Counted from the stretch's first letter, positions 1 through 7,583 are shown. The stretch: DNA of 13,658 bases from DATARH01 sp038228485 (GCA_038228485.1 JBBRPG010000106.1:1-13658), one strand, 5' to 3'. Numbers and translations are program-made. Notes: generated from the sequence alone by a model not told the origin.

Positions 1-95
1 AGCGCTTCGCGGTGCGCCCGGCTCATGTAGAACAGGCCCGGATCGGGGGTCACCGCAAAGGGCGGCCGCGACAGCCCATAGAAACGCTCGTACAT
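1..95 (-). CDS. ExeA-like AAA ATPase of an EPS locus, N-terminal fragment (cut by window edge)
   Basis: Only the first 31 codons are present; the gene runs off the left edge. The minus-strand frame opens with ATG at 95 and reads MYERFYGLSRPPFAVTPDPG, then LFYMSRAHREA. This matches the N-terminal signature of ExeA/GspA-type AAA ATPases (M-Y-x-x-F-Y/F-G-L, P-F-x-x-T-P-D-P, then an aromatic-rich S-x-x-H-R-E-A). Known family members are ATPases tied to secretion, and one subfamily is routinely encoded in EPS loci next to exosortase/PEP-CTERM genes. The Walker motifs would lie outside the window. It follows the glycosyltransferase in the same direction after about 100 bases, so it is probably the next gene of the same operon. 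A G-rich stretch just before the ATG (near 101-106) is a weak ribosome site. The family call is fairly firm for so short a fragment; the PEP-CTERM subfamily is inference. Confidence 0.72.
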   Translation of the reverse strand, partial: MYERFYGLSRPPFAVTPDPGLFYMSRAHREA

Positions 96-197
96 CGCAC
101 CCCCGCTGGGAGACAGGCGCAAACCGTACCGACGGTGGAAACTCCGCGCCAGCGGCCTTGGAGACGGCTTCCTACCGACGAAAATCCGCTCGGCAGA

Positions 198-1454
198 TCA
201 GCGGGTTTGCGGATGAACCCGGCCGCCGAGCCAGGCCAGCGGACGGCGCACCCGCGCCCAGGCGGCCTCGTACGCCGCCAACAGATTCGGCACCGAGTAT
301 TCGAAGGCGAGCGTGCTGCGCAGCCGCTCCTGGCCGAACGCGCCCATCTGCGCGCGCCGTTCGGGATCGTCGAGCAGCGCCGCGATGCCCTCGGCCATCG
401 AGCGCGCGTTGCCGGGCTCCACGTAATTTGCCGCGGCATCGGCCGAGACCCGCGCCTCGGCGAGCTCGCCGACGACGATCGGCAGCCCGAAGAACATGTA
501 TTCGAGCACCTTGTTCATGGTGCTCTTGTCCGACCACCCGTTCTTGGGCAGCGGATCGACCGCGACGTCGCCCGACGACAGGATGCGGCACAGCATCTCG
601 TCGCTGACGATGCCGGTGAAGGTGCACAGATCGGCGACGCCGAGCTCGCCGGCGAGGGCGGCGACCGCCGGCTGATAGGTGCCGCCGCCGATCAGCACGC
701 AATGGAAATCGCTGCGGCCGAGATCGTCACGCAGCACCTTGATCGCCCGGACCAGGTTATCGACCCCGTCCTGCGGCCCCATCTCGCCAAGATAGAGGAG
801 CAAATGCGGCTTGCCCTGCTTGAAGGAGGGGTCGGGCTGGTAAATCGTGAACTTCGCCAGCGACGGCGCCGAGCGGACGATGAACACGTCCTCGGCGCGC
901 TTGTTGCCGCGCTCGACCGCGATCCGCTTGTAGCTCTCGTTAGTCGCGACGACGATCTGCGCGGCGCGGAAACTCAGCCGTTCAAGCAGGAACAGCAAGG
1001 ACATGATGGGGCCGTCGCCGGCGCCGAACTTGGCGGCGGCCAGTTCCGGCGACAGGTCCCGGTGATCCCAGATGAACACTTTGCCGAATGCACGCCAGAA
1101 CCAGGCAATCGGCCAGTAGATTTCCGGCGGATTGCAAATGTGGAGGATGTCGAAGCCGCGCCCGAACAGCGCCACCCGCAACGTCAGCAGCAGGGTCGCG
1201 AAGAAGCACCACAGCGACTCGCCGATAAAGGCGAGCTTGCCCTCGCCCTCGAACGGCCGCCAATAGCGGTAGATGTCGACCCCCTCGCGCTCCTCGCGCG
1301 ACAGGTCGAACCCGCGCCCCTTCGGGCAGATGAAGCTGACCGCATAGCCATGCGCCGCCAGCGCCGTCGCGTGCAGCCAGGCGCGCCGGTCGAACGGCAC
1401 CGGCAAGCCCTGCAGCACATAGAGGACGCGTCGTTGCCGAGAGCCGAAAGCCAT
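198..1454 (-). CDS. Family 4 (GT-B) glycosyltransferase of the EPS cluster
   Basis: This 418-residue protein probably transfers a sugar from a nucleotide donor to the growing lipid-linked EPS repeat unit at the cytoplasmic face of the membrane. The N-terminal half is a glycosyltransferase-4-like acceptor domain: R-V-L-Y-V-L at 9-14, hydrophobic stretch 80-98, and IWDHRDLSPEL at 128-138. The C-terminal donor-binding domain starts near 215, with YLGEMGPQDGVDNL at 221-234 and the nucleotide-sugar region D-K-S-T-M-N-K-V-L-E-Y-M-F-F-G-L-P-I-V around 309-327. These are hallmark GT4 features and the length is normal. Donor and acceptor cannot be read from sequence. The ATG at 1454 is the first sensible start, although its upstream sequence lacks a clear Shine-Dalgarno match. 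The gene lies 112 bases downstream of the wzz-like gene, across a small hairpin, and upstream of the ATPase gene. Confidence 0.88.
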   Translation of the reverse strand: MAFGSRQRRVLYVLQGLPVPFDRRAWLHATALAAHGYAVSFICPKGRGFDLSREEREGVDIYRYWRPFEGEGKLAFIGESLWCFFATLLLTLRVALFGRGFDILHICNPPEIYWPIAWFWRAFGKVFIWDHRDLSPELAAAKFGAGDGPIMSLLFLLERLSFRAAQIVVATNESYKRIAVERGNKRAEDVFIVRSAPSLAKFTIYQPDPSFKQGKPHLLLYLGEMGPQDGVDNLVRAIKVLRDDLGRSDFHCVLIGGGTYQPAVAALAGELGVADLCTFTGIVSDEMLCRILSSGDVAVDPLPKNGWSDKSTMNKVLEYMFFGLPIVVGELAEARVSADAAANYVEPGNARSMAEGIAALLDDPERRAQMGAFGQERLRSTLAFEYSVPNLLAAYEAAWARVRRPLAWLGGRVHPQTR

Positions 1455-1524
1455 GTTCGGGGGCCTATCATGGAAGATGCCCCGATACTGGCCCGTGGAC
1501 GATTAACAACTGGTATGCCGTCAT

Positions 1525-1553
1525 GCCTTCCGCCGCACAGCGCGACGGAAGGC
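1525..1553. repeat. Small inverted repeat between the wzz-like and glycosyltransferase genes
   Basis: GCCTTCCG at 1525-1532 pairs perfectly with CGGAAGGC at 1546-1553 around a 13-base loop. It lies in the 112-base gap between two co-directional minus-strand genes. No T-run follows on either strand, so a classical intrinsic terminator is unlikely. An RNA-processing or stability hairpin is possible, but this is inference. Confidence 0.45.
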
Positions 1554-1566
1554 GGCTCGCCCGCCG

Positions 1567-2991
1567 CTACAAAGTCGGCCGGGCGCCGACCGAGGCCACA
1601 ACCGGCAGCCCGATAATGCGCTCGACGCTTTCAACCGTGATCAGGGTCTCGCGGAAGACCAGCAGGTAGAGCAGCATCCCGCCGGCGCCGACGATGCCGA
1701 TCAGGATGCCGCCGAGGATGAACGGCAGATGCTTCGGCCCGGCCGGCCGCAGCGGCGCGTCGGGACGCTGGATCGTCGAGACGCTGACCACCCGCTCGCG
1801 GTCGAGGTCCTCGTTCATCCGCGCCTCTTCGTAGCGGGTGCGATAGGTGTGGACGAGCTCTTCGAGCGTGCGCCGCTCGCGCTCCAGATCCTCTAGCGAG
1901 CGGCCGCCTTCGCCGAGGTCGCGCAGCCGCGCCTCGTTCGCCTGCGATTCCTGTTCCCGCAGCGCGATCTGCTGGTCGAGCGGCGCCGCGTCGGCCATCG
2001 CCCGGTTGAGCGCGACGGTCATGTCGTCATAGGCGGTGTTGCGCTGCGACCAAACCTTGCGGTTCATCGGGTCGTTGCGGGTGACGAATTGCCGGAGCTT
2101 GTCGATCTCCGCCGCGGCGTCCTGCAGCGGCTTGACGTCGCCGACATAGCGTTCTTTCAGCTGCTGCTGCTTGACCTGGAGGTCGAGGAGCCGCGCCTTC
2201 GCCTGCTCCACCGCATCGGCCGCCGCCTCGCCGCCCGGGATCAGCGGCTGGGTCGTCTTCAGCCGGCCCGTCAGGAAATCGATACGGCGATGCGCGTCGA
2301 TCGACTGTCTTTTCAGCTGCTGCAGGATGCCGGCCACCGAGGCGCGTTCGTCGAGCAGCTTGGCGCGCTGGTTCTCGACATCGAACAGCGATTTGTCCGT
2401 GCGGATCGCCGCAATCTTCTTGGCCACCGCGTCGAGCTGGTCCTGGTATTGCCCGGTCTGCTGCTCGAGGAATTTGTAGCGCGGGTCGGCGAACATCTCG
2501 GCGTGCTTCTGCTGGTAGAGCTGCACCAGCACGGTCAGCGCCTCGACCGCGACATCGTGATCGCGGTTGCGGTAGCTGATATCGATGACGTCGGCCAACT
2601 CGACCGGGGCAGCCTTGAAATCGCTGACAAAACTGCGCACCGCGGCGTCGATGCCGCCATTGCCGGGGTAGAGCTTGTCGGCGCCGATCTGGGCGACATC
2701 GCCGACGATCAGGTCGCGGCTGGTCAGGATCTGGATTTCGGAATTGACGATTTCCTGCTTGGTCGAGCTCGGCACCGCCACGATCGGCTGGTTGGGATCG
2801 GAGCGGATCTGGAACTCGCGCCCGCTTTTCACCAGCAGCCGGGTCGTCGCCTCGTAATACGGGGTCAGCGTGTAGGAATAGCCGACGACCAGCCCGCATA
2901 GCACGACGAATACGAGGATCAGCCGAACCCTTTCCCTGAACAGGATGCTCAGGAACTCGCGGGTGGTGAGGTCGTACGGGTTGCCGGCCAT
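1567..2991 (-). CDS. Wzz/GumC-type polysaccharide co-polymerase (chain-length determinant), no kinase domain
   Basis: This 474-residue inner-membrane protein is of the polysaccharide co-polymerase class, which controls EPS chain length and bridges polymerase to the outer-membrane exporter. It has the standard layout: a short cytoplasmic start (N-P-Y-D-L-T-T-R-E-F-L), transmembrane helix 1 at about 22-41, and a periplasmic Wzz-fold segment beginning Y-Y-E-A-T-T-R-L-L-V. A long charged alpha-helical coiled coil follows (about 170-400), then a proline-rich approach (R-P-D-A-P-L-R-P-A-G-P near 406-416) and transmembrane helix 2 at about 422-446. The tail ends V-E-R-I-I-G-L-P-V-V-A-S-V-G. In fused family members a BY-type tyrosine kinase follows such a tail; here the protein stops after 28 residues, and no separate kinase gene is seen. 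The start ATG at 2991 has only a weak GGA-type ribosome site. It begins 30 bases after the wza-like gene ends, consistent with one operon. Confidence 0.92.
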   Translation of the reverse strand: MAGNPYDLTTREFLSILFRERVRLILVFVVLCGLVVGYSYTLTPYYEATTRLLVKSGREFQIRSDPNQPIVAVPSSTKQEIVNSEIQILTSRDLIVGDVAQIGADKLYPGNGGIDAAVRSFVSDFKAAPVELADVIDISYRNRDHDVAVEALTVLVQLYQQKHAEMFADPRYKFLEQQTGQYQDQLDAVAKKIAAIRTDKSLFDVENQRAKLLDERASVAGILQQLKRQSIDAHRRIDFLTGRLKTTQPLIPGGEAAADAVEQAKARLLDLQVKQQQLKERYVGDVKPLQDAAAEIDKLRQFVTRNDPMNRKVWSQRNTAYDDMTVALNRAMADAAPLDQQIALREQESQANEARLRDLGEGGRSLEDLERERRTLEELVHTYRTRYEEARMNEDLDRERVVSVSTIQRPDAPLRPAGPKHLPFILGGILIGIVGAGGMLLYLLVFRETLITVESVERIIGLPVVASVGARPTL

Positions 2992-3021
2992 GCGTGTATC
3001 CAGACCGCAGAGGGTTAACGC

Positions 3022-3705
3022 TTACTGAATCGGGTAGTTGAGATAGAACGGGATGTTCTTGACGTAGGTGGCCAGGAAATCGCCGATCGAGCCGAGCACC
3101 GTCTTGGGCACGTAGACCACGTCATAGGAGTTGAGCATCGGGTCCTCGCCGCCGCCGGCGCCGGCATAGTTGCCGAGCGCGACCTGATAGTAATGAATGG
3201 TGCCGTCGCGGGTGCGGCGCAGCACCAGGATGGCGTCGGTATGGGAACCGGTCTTGGCGCCGCCGGCCTGGGCGATGGCGCGCGACACCGTCAGCGGCAC
3301 ATCGCTGCGGACCAGGCCCGGGTTGGCGACCCAACCATCGACGAAAATCTGCTGCGGGGCAAAGTTGCGCACCGTCAAGGTCGCCTGCGGATCGCGGATC
3401 ACCTTGGCGTAGCGGTCGTTGAGCAGCGTTGTCGCCTCGCCGACGCTGAGCCCGCCGACCGCGACCGTGTTGACGAGCTGCAACGACAGCCGTCCGTCCG
3501 GCCCGACGACCACCCGGTCGTTAAGGTCGGGATAGAACGGAAAGCGGAGTTCGAACTCGTCGCCCGGAGCGAGGACATGCTCGGCGGTTAGCGGCACCGC
3601 GCCGGGCAGCGCCTCGGGCGCGACCAGCTTCGGCGCCGACGGCGCGCAAGCGCCAAGCGCACCCAGCACCAAGCCGGCGATGGCCGCGAGCCACGCAATC
3701 CTCAA
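3022..3705 (-). CDS. Wza/GumB-type polysaccharide export lipoprotein (TTG start)
   Basis: This is an outer-membrane polysaccharide export protein. The best start is TTG at 3705, not the longer open frame reaching an ATG at 3837. From TTG the protein opens with a textbook lipoprotein signal, MRIAWLAAIAGLVLGALGAC, placing the lipidated Cys at residue 20. GAGG lies five bases upstream of the TTG. The mature part has the polysaccharide-export domain (A-P-G-D-E-F-E-L, then V-V-V-G-P-D-G-R-L-S-L) and an SLBB-like domain (I-F-V-D-G-W-V-A-N-P-G through A-I-A-Q-A-G-G). The hydrophobic end V-L-G-S-I-G-D-F-L-A-T-Y could be the membrane-inserting helix. At 227 residues it is shorter than E. coli Wza (about 380) and resembles short GumB/ExoF-like exporters. 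It sits between the sugar transferase and the co-polymerase it would contact. Confidence 0.88.
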   Translation of the reverse strand: MRIAWLAAIAGLVLGALGACAPSAPKLVAPEALPGAVPLTAEHVLAPGDEFELRFPFYPDLNDRVVVGPDGRLSLQLVNTVAVGGLSVGEATTLLNDRYAKVIRDPQATLTVRNFAPQQIFVDGWVANPGLVRSDVPLTVSRAIAQAGGAKTGSHTDAILVLRRTRDGTIHYYQVALGNYAGAGGGEDPMLNSYDVVYVPKTVLGSIGDFLATYVKNIPFYLNYPIQ

Positions 3706-3881
3706 TTTTGCCTCAACCTGTACGGGTCGGCGAGAGGATGAGTGTCGGCGATGCCGAAGCCCCACGGCAAGTGCCGGAGCCGACGACGATGAGCGCCCAT
3801 GCGTTAGCCAACCTGGCAGTGCCGCGCTGCGCGCCAATCGCAGCGAATCGGCCGCCGCACCGCGGTGAGCCGCATAAATTT

Positions 3882-3947
3882 ACAATGAGACAACGAGGCA
3901 GTGTGATTGCCGAAGCTTGGTATCTCACTGCCTCATTACCTCATTGT
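3882..3947. repeat. Large imperfect inverted repeat, terminator-like on the plus strand
   Basis: Two 25-base arms, 3882-3906 and 3923-3947, are inverted copies with four mismatches (21 of 25 pairs). They enclose a 16-base loop that contains AAGCTT. T6 follows at 3949-3954, so the plus strand reads like an intrinsic terminator. Both flanking genes are transcribed on the minus strand, however, where the stem is preceded by A6 and followed only by TAAATTTA. On the minus strand the first arm consists of roughly tandem 8-mers (AATGAGGT, AATGAGGC, AGTGAGAT). It may attenuate or separate transcription between the sugar transferase and wza-like genes, or bind a protein; neither is shown. Confidence 0.6.
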
Positions 3948-3981
3948 GTTTTTTGGCGCTTCCCGCCGATGCAGCCTTCGC

Positions 3982-5598
3982 TCAGTACGCGTGACGCTGG
4001 CCGAAGGCGATAAAGACGGTCCGCAGCAGGATGCGGATGTCGAACCACAGCGACCAGTGATTGATGTAGTCGAGATCGTAGGCGACGCGCTCGTGCAGCG
4101 CCTTCTCGGTCTCGACCGGACCGTGATAGCCGTTGACCTGGGCCCAGCCGGTGATCCCCGGCTTGACGTGATGGCGCAGCGCGTAATCGGGGACGATGTC
4201 CTCGTTGAGGCGCTGCTTGACCCGCATGCTGACCGCATGCGGGCGCGGGCCGACCAGCGACAGCTCGCCGCGCAACACATTGAGCAGCTGCGGCAGCTCG
4301 TCGATGCTCCAGCGCCGCAGCATCCCGCCGATCCGGGTGAGGCGCGGGTCGTTGACCGCGGTCTGCTTCTCGCCGTTGGTGTCGGCGGCCTCGGCCCTCA
4401 TCGTGCGGAACTTGTAGACCTCGATCACCCGGTCGCCGAAGCCGTAGCGGTTTTGCCGGAACAGCACCGGCCCTTTGCTGTCGAGCTTGATCGCCAGCGC
4501 CACGGTCGCCAGCACCGGCGACAGGACGACGATCCCCAGCGCCGCCGCAGTGCGGTCGAACGCGGTCTTCAGCAGGCTTTGGCCAAAGGTCAGCGGCCGC
4601 CCGTACACATCGAGCAGCGGCAATCCGCCGTATTCGTCCTCGTCCTTGCTCAGCAGGTTGAACCCGACCATGTCCGGCGCGAGGCTGATTTCCACCGGCA
4701 TCTTGTGCAGTTTGCGGAGTATCTCGAGGAGGCGCTTCTCGGCCGAGTGCGGCAGCGCGACGATGATCCGGTCGATCTCGAGCTGGCGCGACAGCTCGAC
4801 CAGTTCGGCAGTGGTGCCGTGCGCCAGATCGGCGAGCGTGGGGCTGGCGACGTGGCGGCCGGCGCGGTCGTCGAACGCACCGACGATCTCGATGGTCTCG
4901 GGGCAGGCGGCCTGCAGCCGCGCGACCAGACGTGCGGCGAGATCGCCGGTGCCGTAAATCGCCACCGCCTGCTTGAGGCGGCCGGCGGCGCGCCAGCGGG
5001 CCAGCATCGCCGACAGAACGACGCGAACCGCAGCGATGCCGGCGACGGCGATCAGCGCCCACAGCGACAGCCAGATGATCAACGAAGCCCGTCCGGCGGA
5101 ATCAGGCTGCAACAGCGTCACCGCGGCGAGCAAGCTGAAGCCGAAGGCCGTCAGCGCATGCACGATGCCCTCGCGCAATTGCGTCGAGAGACACTGGCGG
5201 GTCAGATCGCGCGGCACCCGCGGGCGGGGTTTCCGCGCTCGCGCCGTCAGCGCCAGCACCAGCGCACCGGTAGCCATCGGCAACGTCGCCACCGGCCAGG
5301 CGAACGTCGACTGCAACGTCCAACCGGCGAAGCCTGCCGCCAGCACGATCAGAAAGTCGGCCAGCTGCACCGCCGAGGCGAGGGCGTTGGGGTTGATGCG
5401 CTGGCGCTGCCCCTCGAGGTCGAGCGAAATCGGGCGCGGCGGCGGCTCTTCGCCGAGGCGCTTGCCACGTGGCGCGGAAACATCCGAAAACCGACGGCCG
5501 GCCGCTCGTGCGGCGCCGTCGATGGCACGCGCCGGCGGCAGCCGGTAGGCCGGCGTGCCGGCAACGGGTTGGAGTTCAGCTACACGCGGAGACACCAT
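3982..5598 (-). CDS. Polyprenyl-phosphate sugar-1-phosphate transferase (EPS initiating enzyme, WcaJ/ExoY family)
   Basis: This 538-residue membrane enzyme starts EPS repeat-unit synthesis by moving a hexose-1-phosphate from a nucleotide sugar to undecaprenyl phosphate. From the ATG at 5598 it has a polar N-terminal tail of about 75 residues, hydrophobic segments near 77-95, 101-119, 147-164 and 171-198, then a Rossmann-like cytoplasmic domain (A-I-Y-G-T-G-D-L at 213-220). The catalytic bacterial sugar-transferase domain spans about 344-538. Its hallmarks are the membrane-embedded helix 345-371, KFRTM at 396-400, DELPQLLNVL at 433-442, S-L-V-G-P-R-P at 447-453 and KPGITGWAQVNGY at 479-491. 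The frame stays open to an ATG at 5739, but those extra 47 residues look non-native. The 5598 start has AAGAGG about 11 bases upstream, a rather long spacing, so the exact start is uncertain. The sugar (glucose or galactose) cannot be decided. It is the first gene of the cluster, divergent from ggt. Confidence 0.93.
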   Translation of the reverse strand: MVSPRVAELQPVAGTPAYRLPPARAIDGAARAAGRRFSDVSAPRGKRLGEEPPPRPISLDLEGQRQRINPNALASAVQLADFLIVLAAGFAGWTLQSTFAWPVATLPMATGALVLALTARARKPRPRVPRDLTRQCLSTQLREGIVHALTAFGFSLLAAVTLLQPDSAGRASLIIWLSLWALIAVAGIAAVRVVLSAMLARWRAAGRLKQAVAIYGTGDLAARLVARLQAACPETIEIVGAFDDRAGRHVASPTLADLAHGTTAELVELSRQLEIDRIIVALPHSAEKRLLEILRKLHKMPVEISLAPDMVGFNLLSKDEDEYGGLPLLDVYGRPLTFGQSLLKTAFDRTAAALGIVVLSPVLATVALAIKLDSKGPVLFRQNRYGFGDRVIEVYKFRTMRAEAADTNGEKQTAVNDPRLTRIGGMLRRWSIDELPQLLNVLRGELSLVGPRPHAVSMRVKQRLNEDIVPDYALRHHVKPGITGWAQVNGYHGPVETEKALHERVAYDLDYINHWSLWFDIRILLRTVFIAFGQRHAY

Positions 5599-5626
5599 GA
5601 ATACAGCAGCCTCTTGTGAAAATCCG

Positions 5627-5645
5627 GCCGGGCGCCTTGCCCGGC
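5627..5645 (-). promoter_or_regulatory. GC-rich leader hairpin upstream of the sugar transferase start
   Basis: GCCGGGC at 5627-5633 and GCCCGGC at 5639-5645 form a perfect 7-bp stem with a 5-base loop. On the minus strand it lies about 30 bases before the chosen start of the EPS-initiating enzyme and is followed by CGGATTTTC. It could act as a weak attenuator or shield the leader; the T-run is short and offset from the stem, so this is tentative. Confidence 0.35.
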
Positions 5646-5744
5646 GTTGTCCCATCCGATGTAGCATCAGCGAGATAATTTGCGGTAAACGCCCGTCTCT
5701 ACCGCAACAAAACCTAGTTACGAGTTGTGTCAAATTCATTGAAA

Positions 5745-5773
5745 TTGATAGTTAATTGTCAGTTGTTTACCAT
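5745..5773 (+). promoter_or_regulatory. Candidate sigma-70 promoter for ggt
   Basis: TTGATA (5745-5750) and TACCAT (5768-5773) are separated by exactly 17 bases, giving five of six and four of six consensus matches. They lie in a distinctly AT-rich stretch (about 5680-5850) about 50 bases before the ggt start. The same stretch must carry the divergent EPS promoter. A TTGACA on the minus strand (5728-5733) is a possible -35 for it, but no good -10 was found at the right distance. Confidence 0.35.
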
Positions 5774-5825
5774 AATTGGAAACCAAGCTGCTTAAGTCAT
5801 TGGCTTTGTTTAGGCGCCGCGAAAC

Positions 5826-7574
5826 ATGGTTAATTCGTTATTGAATTATTTACTGTGCCGCTGGCCTCGACGAAGGGTGCTCTTCGCGCTCGCCACCGTC
5901 ATCGCGCTGCTCGGCGCCGGCGAGGCGCGGGCGCAAGAAGCGACGCATGGCATGGTGGTGTCGGCTCAGCGCGAGGCGAGCGCTGCCGGGCTCGACATCC
6001 TCAAAGCCGGCGGCAACGCGGTCGATGCGGCGGTCGCGGTGGGCTATGCGCTTGCCGTGGTCGACCCGTGCTGCGGCAATATCGGCGGCGGCGGCTTTAT
6101 GCTGATCCGCCGCGCGGGCAACGGCGCCTCTGGTGGTGGCGAGACGGTGATCAATTTCCGCGAGACCGCGCCCGCCGGCGCGACCGCGGACATGTATCTC
6201 GACCCCACCGGCAACCCGGTACGCGAAGCAAGCCTCTACGGCTACCGCGCGGCGGGGGTGCCAGGCACGGTCAAGGGGCTCAATCTCGCGCTCGAAAAAT
6301 ACGGCCGGCTGGGCCGCGACAAGGTGATGGCCCCGGCGATCGCGTTGGCGCGCGACGGGTTCATGCTTGGCGCCGCGGATACGGCGATCTTGGAGCGCGG
6401 CGCCAAGCGCCTCGCCGCCGACCCGGAAGCCGCGCGCATTTTCCTGCACCCCGACGGGTCGCCCTATCGCGCCGGCGAGCGGCTGGTGCAGCCCGACCTT
6501 GCCGCGATCCTGACGCGGATCGCCGCCGAAGGGCCGGATGCGTTCTATCGCGGCGCGATCCCGCACGCCGTCGCCACCGCGTCAGCCGCGCGGGGCGGCA
6601 TCCTCAGCGAAGCCGATTTCGCGGGGTATGTGGCGGGCGAGATGCCGCCGCTCGCCTGCGCCTATCGCGGCTACCGGATTATCTCCGCCCCACCGCCGAG
6701 CAGCGGCGGCACGACCCTATGCGAAATCCTCAACATCCTGGCCGGCTGGGACCTGGCGGCCGCCGGACCCAACTCGCCGCGCGCGGTTCATTTGACCGCC
6801 GAGGCGATGCGCCGCGCCTTCCGCGACCGCAACAGCGTGCTTGGCGACCCCGATTTCGTCGCCAATCCGGTGGCGCGGCTGACTTCGCCCGACTACGCCG
6901 CGACGCTGCGCGCCGCGATCGACCCGGAGAAGGCGACCCCGTCCGCCGCGCTCGCGCCGGTTGCGCAAGGCGAACGGCCGCAGACAACGCATTACTCGGT
7001 GGTCGACGGCGAGGGCAACGCGGTCAGCGTCACCTATACGCTCAACGGCAATTTCGGCGCCGCAGTGGTGGCGCCCGGCACCGGCTTTTTGCTCAACAAC
7101 GAGATGGACGATTTCGCGGTGAAGCCGGGCGCCGCCAACCTGTTCGCGCTGGTGCAGGGCGAGGCCAATGCGATCCAGCCCGGCAAGCGCCCGCTATCGT
7201 CGATGGCCCCCACCTTTGTTGAACCGATTGGCGTCGAAAAGGACGGCAAGCCGGTCTACGTGCTCGGCAGCCCCGGCGGCCCGCGCATCATCACCGCGGT
7301 GCTGGAGACGGAGGTTAACCTGCTCGATTTCCGCATGTCGCCTGAGGCGGCGGTGGCCGCGCCGCGCTTTCATCACCAATTCCTGCCCGATACCTTGTTC
7401 TACGAGAAAGGCGGGCTGCCGCCGGAAACGGCTGCCGCCTTGACCAGCATGGGCCACAGACTAGTCGAGCAACCGCCGTGGGGCGCGGTCGAGCTGATCG
7501 CGATCCTGCCGGACGGCAGGCTGATCGGGGTCAACGACCCACGCCGCCCAGCCGGCGCGGCGCTGGGGTACTGA
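5826..7574 (+). CDS. ggt: Gamma-glutamyltransferase (gamma-glutamyltranspeptidase), secreted
   Basis: This 582-residue N-terminal-nucleophile hydrolase cleaves or transfers the gamma-glutamyl group of glutathione and related peptides, normally in the periplasm after self-cleavage into two subunits. A Sec signal is clear: basic W-P-R-R-R at 13-17, hydrophobic core 18-32 and a probable cut after A-R-A at 36. Family motifs are complete: I-L-K-A-G-G-N-A-V-D-A-A-V at 58-70, C-G-N-I-G-G-G-G-F at 83-91, and F-R-E-T-A-P with Arg112 for the glutamyl carboxylate. The processing site QTTHYSVVD has nucleophile Thr387. Also present are N-N-E-M-D-D-F at 424-430, P-L-S-S-M-A-P-T at 456-463 and the oxyanion glycines in GSPGGPRIIT at 481-490. 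Length is normal. The ATG at 5826 is chosen because it gives a full signal peptide, though its ribosome site is weak. It is divergent from the EPS cluster and ends at a palindromic element; a metabolic link to EPS is not evident. Confidence 0.96.
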   Translation: MVNSLLNYLLCRWPRRRVLFALATVIALLGAGEARAQEATHGMVVSAQREASAAGLDILKAGGNAVDAAVAVGYALAVVDPCCGNIGGGGFMLIRRAGNGASGGGETVINFRETAPAGATADMYLDPTGNPVREASLYGYRAAGVPGTVKGLNLALEKYGRLGRDKVMAPAIALARDGFMLGAADTAILERGAKRLAADPEAARIFLHPDGSPYRAGERLVQPDLAAILTRIAAEGPDAFYRGAIPHAVATASAARGGILSEADFAGYVAGEMPPLACAYRGYRIISAPPPSSGGTTLCEILNILAGWDLAAAGPNSPRAVHLTAEAMRRAFRDRNSVLGDPDFVANPVARLTSPDYAATLRAAIDPEKATPSAALAPVAQGERPQTTHYSVVDGEGNAVSVTYTLNGNFGAAVVAPGTGFLLNNEMDDFAVKPGAANLFALVQGEANAIQPGKRPLSSMAPTFVEPIGVEKDGKPVYVLGSPGGPRIITAVLETEVNLLDFRMSPEAAVAAPRFHHQFLPDTLFYEKGGLPPETAAALTSMGHRLVEQPPWGAVELIAILPDGRLIGVNDPRRPAGAALGY

Positions 7575-7583
7575 TCAGAAATG

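Noticed and set aside
123..136. ACCGT-ACCG-ACGGT mini-palindrome between the glycosyltransferase and ATPase genes
   Set aside because: Only a 5-bp stem, likely by chance in GC-rich DNA; not listed as a feature.
12..1616. A 534-codon plus-strand open frame opposite the glycosyltransferase gene
   Set aside because: Its composition is Arg/Ala/Pro-rich with no domain, and it is a codon-phase mirror of the well-supported minus-strand gene, as expected at high GC.
3907..5619. A 570-codon plus-strand open frame opposite the sugar transferase
   Set aside because: Low-complexity H/R/Q/D-rich translation typical of antisense shadow; the minus strand carries all catalytic motifs of a known family.
5599..5739. 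A 47-residue N-terminal extension of the sugar transferase from ATG 5739
   Set aside because: It would run through AT-rich promoter-like DNA and a GC hairpin, lacks a good ribosome site, and adds no family-like sequence; not fully excluded.
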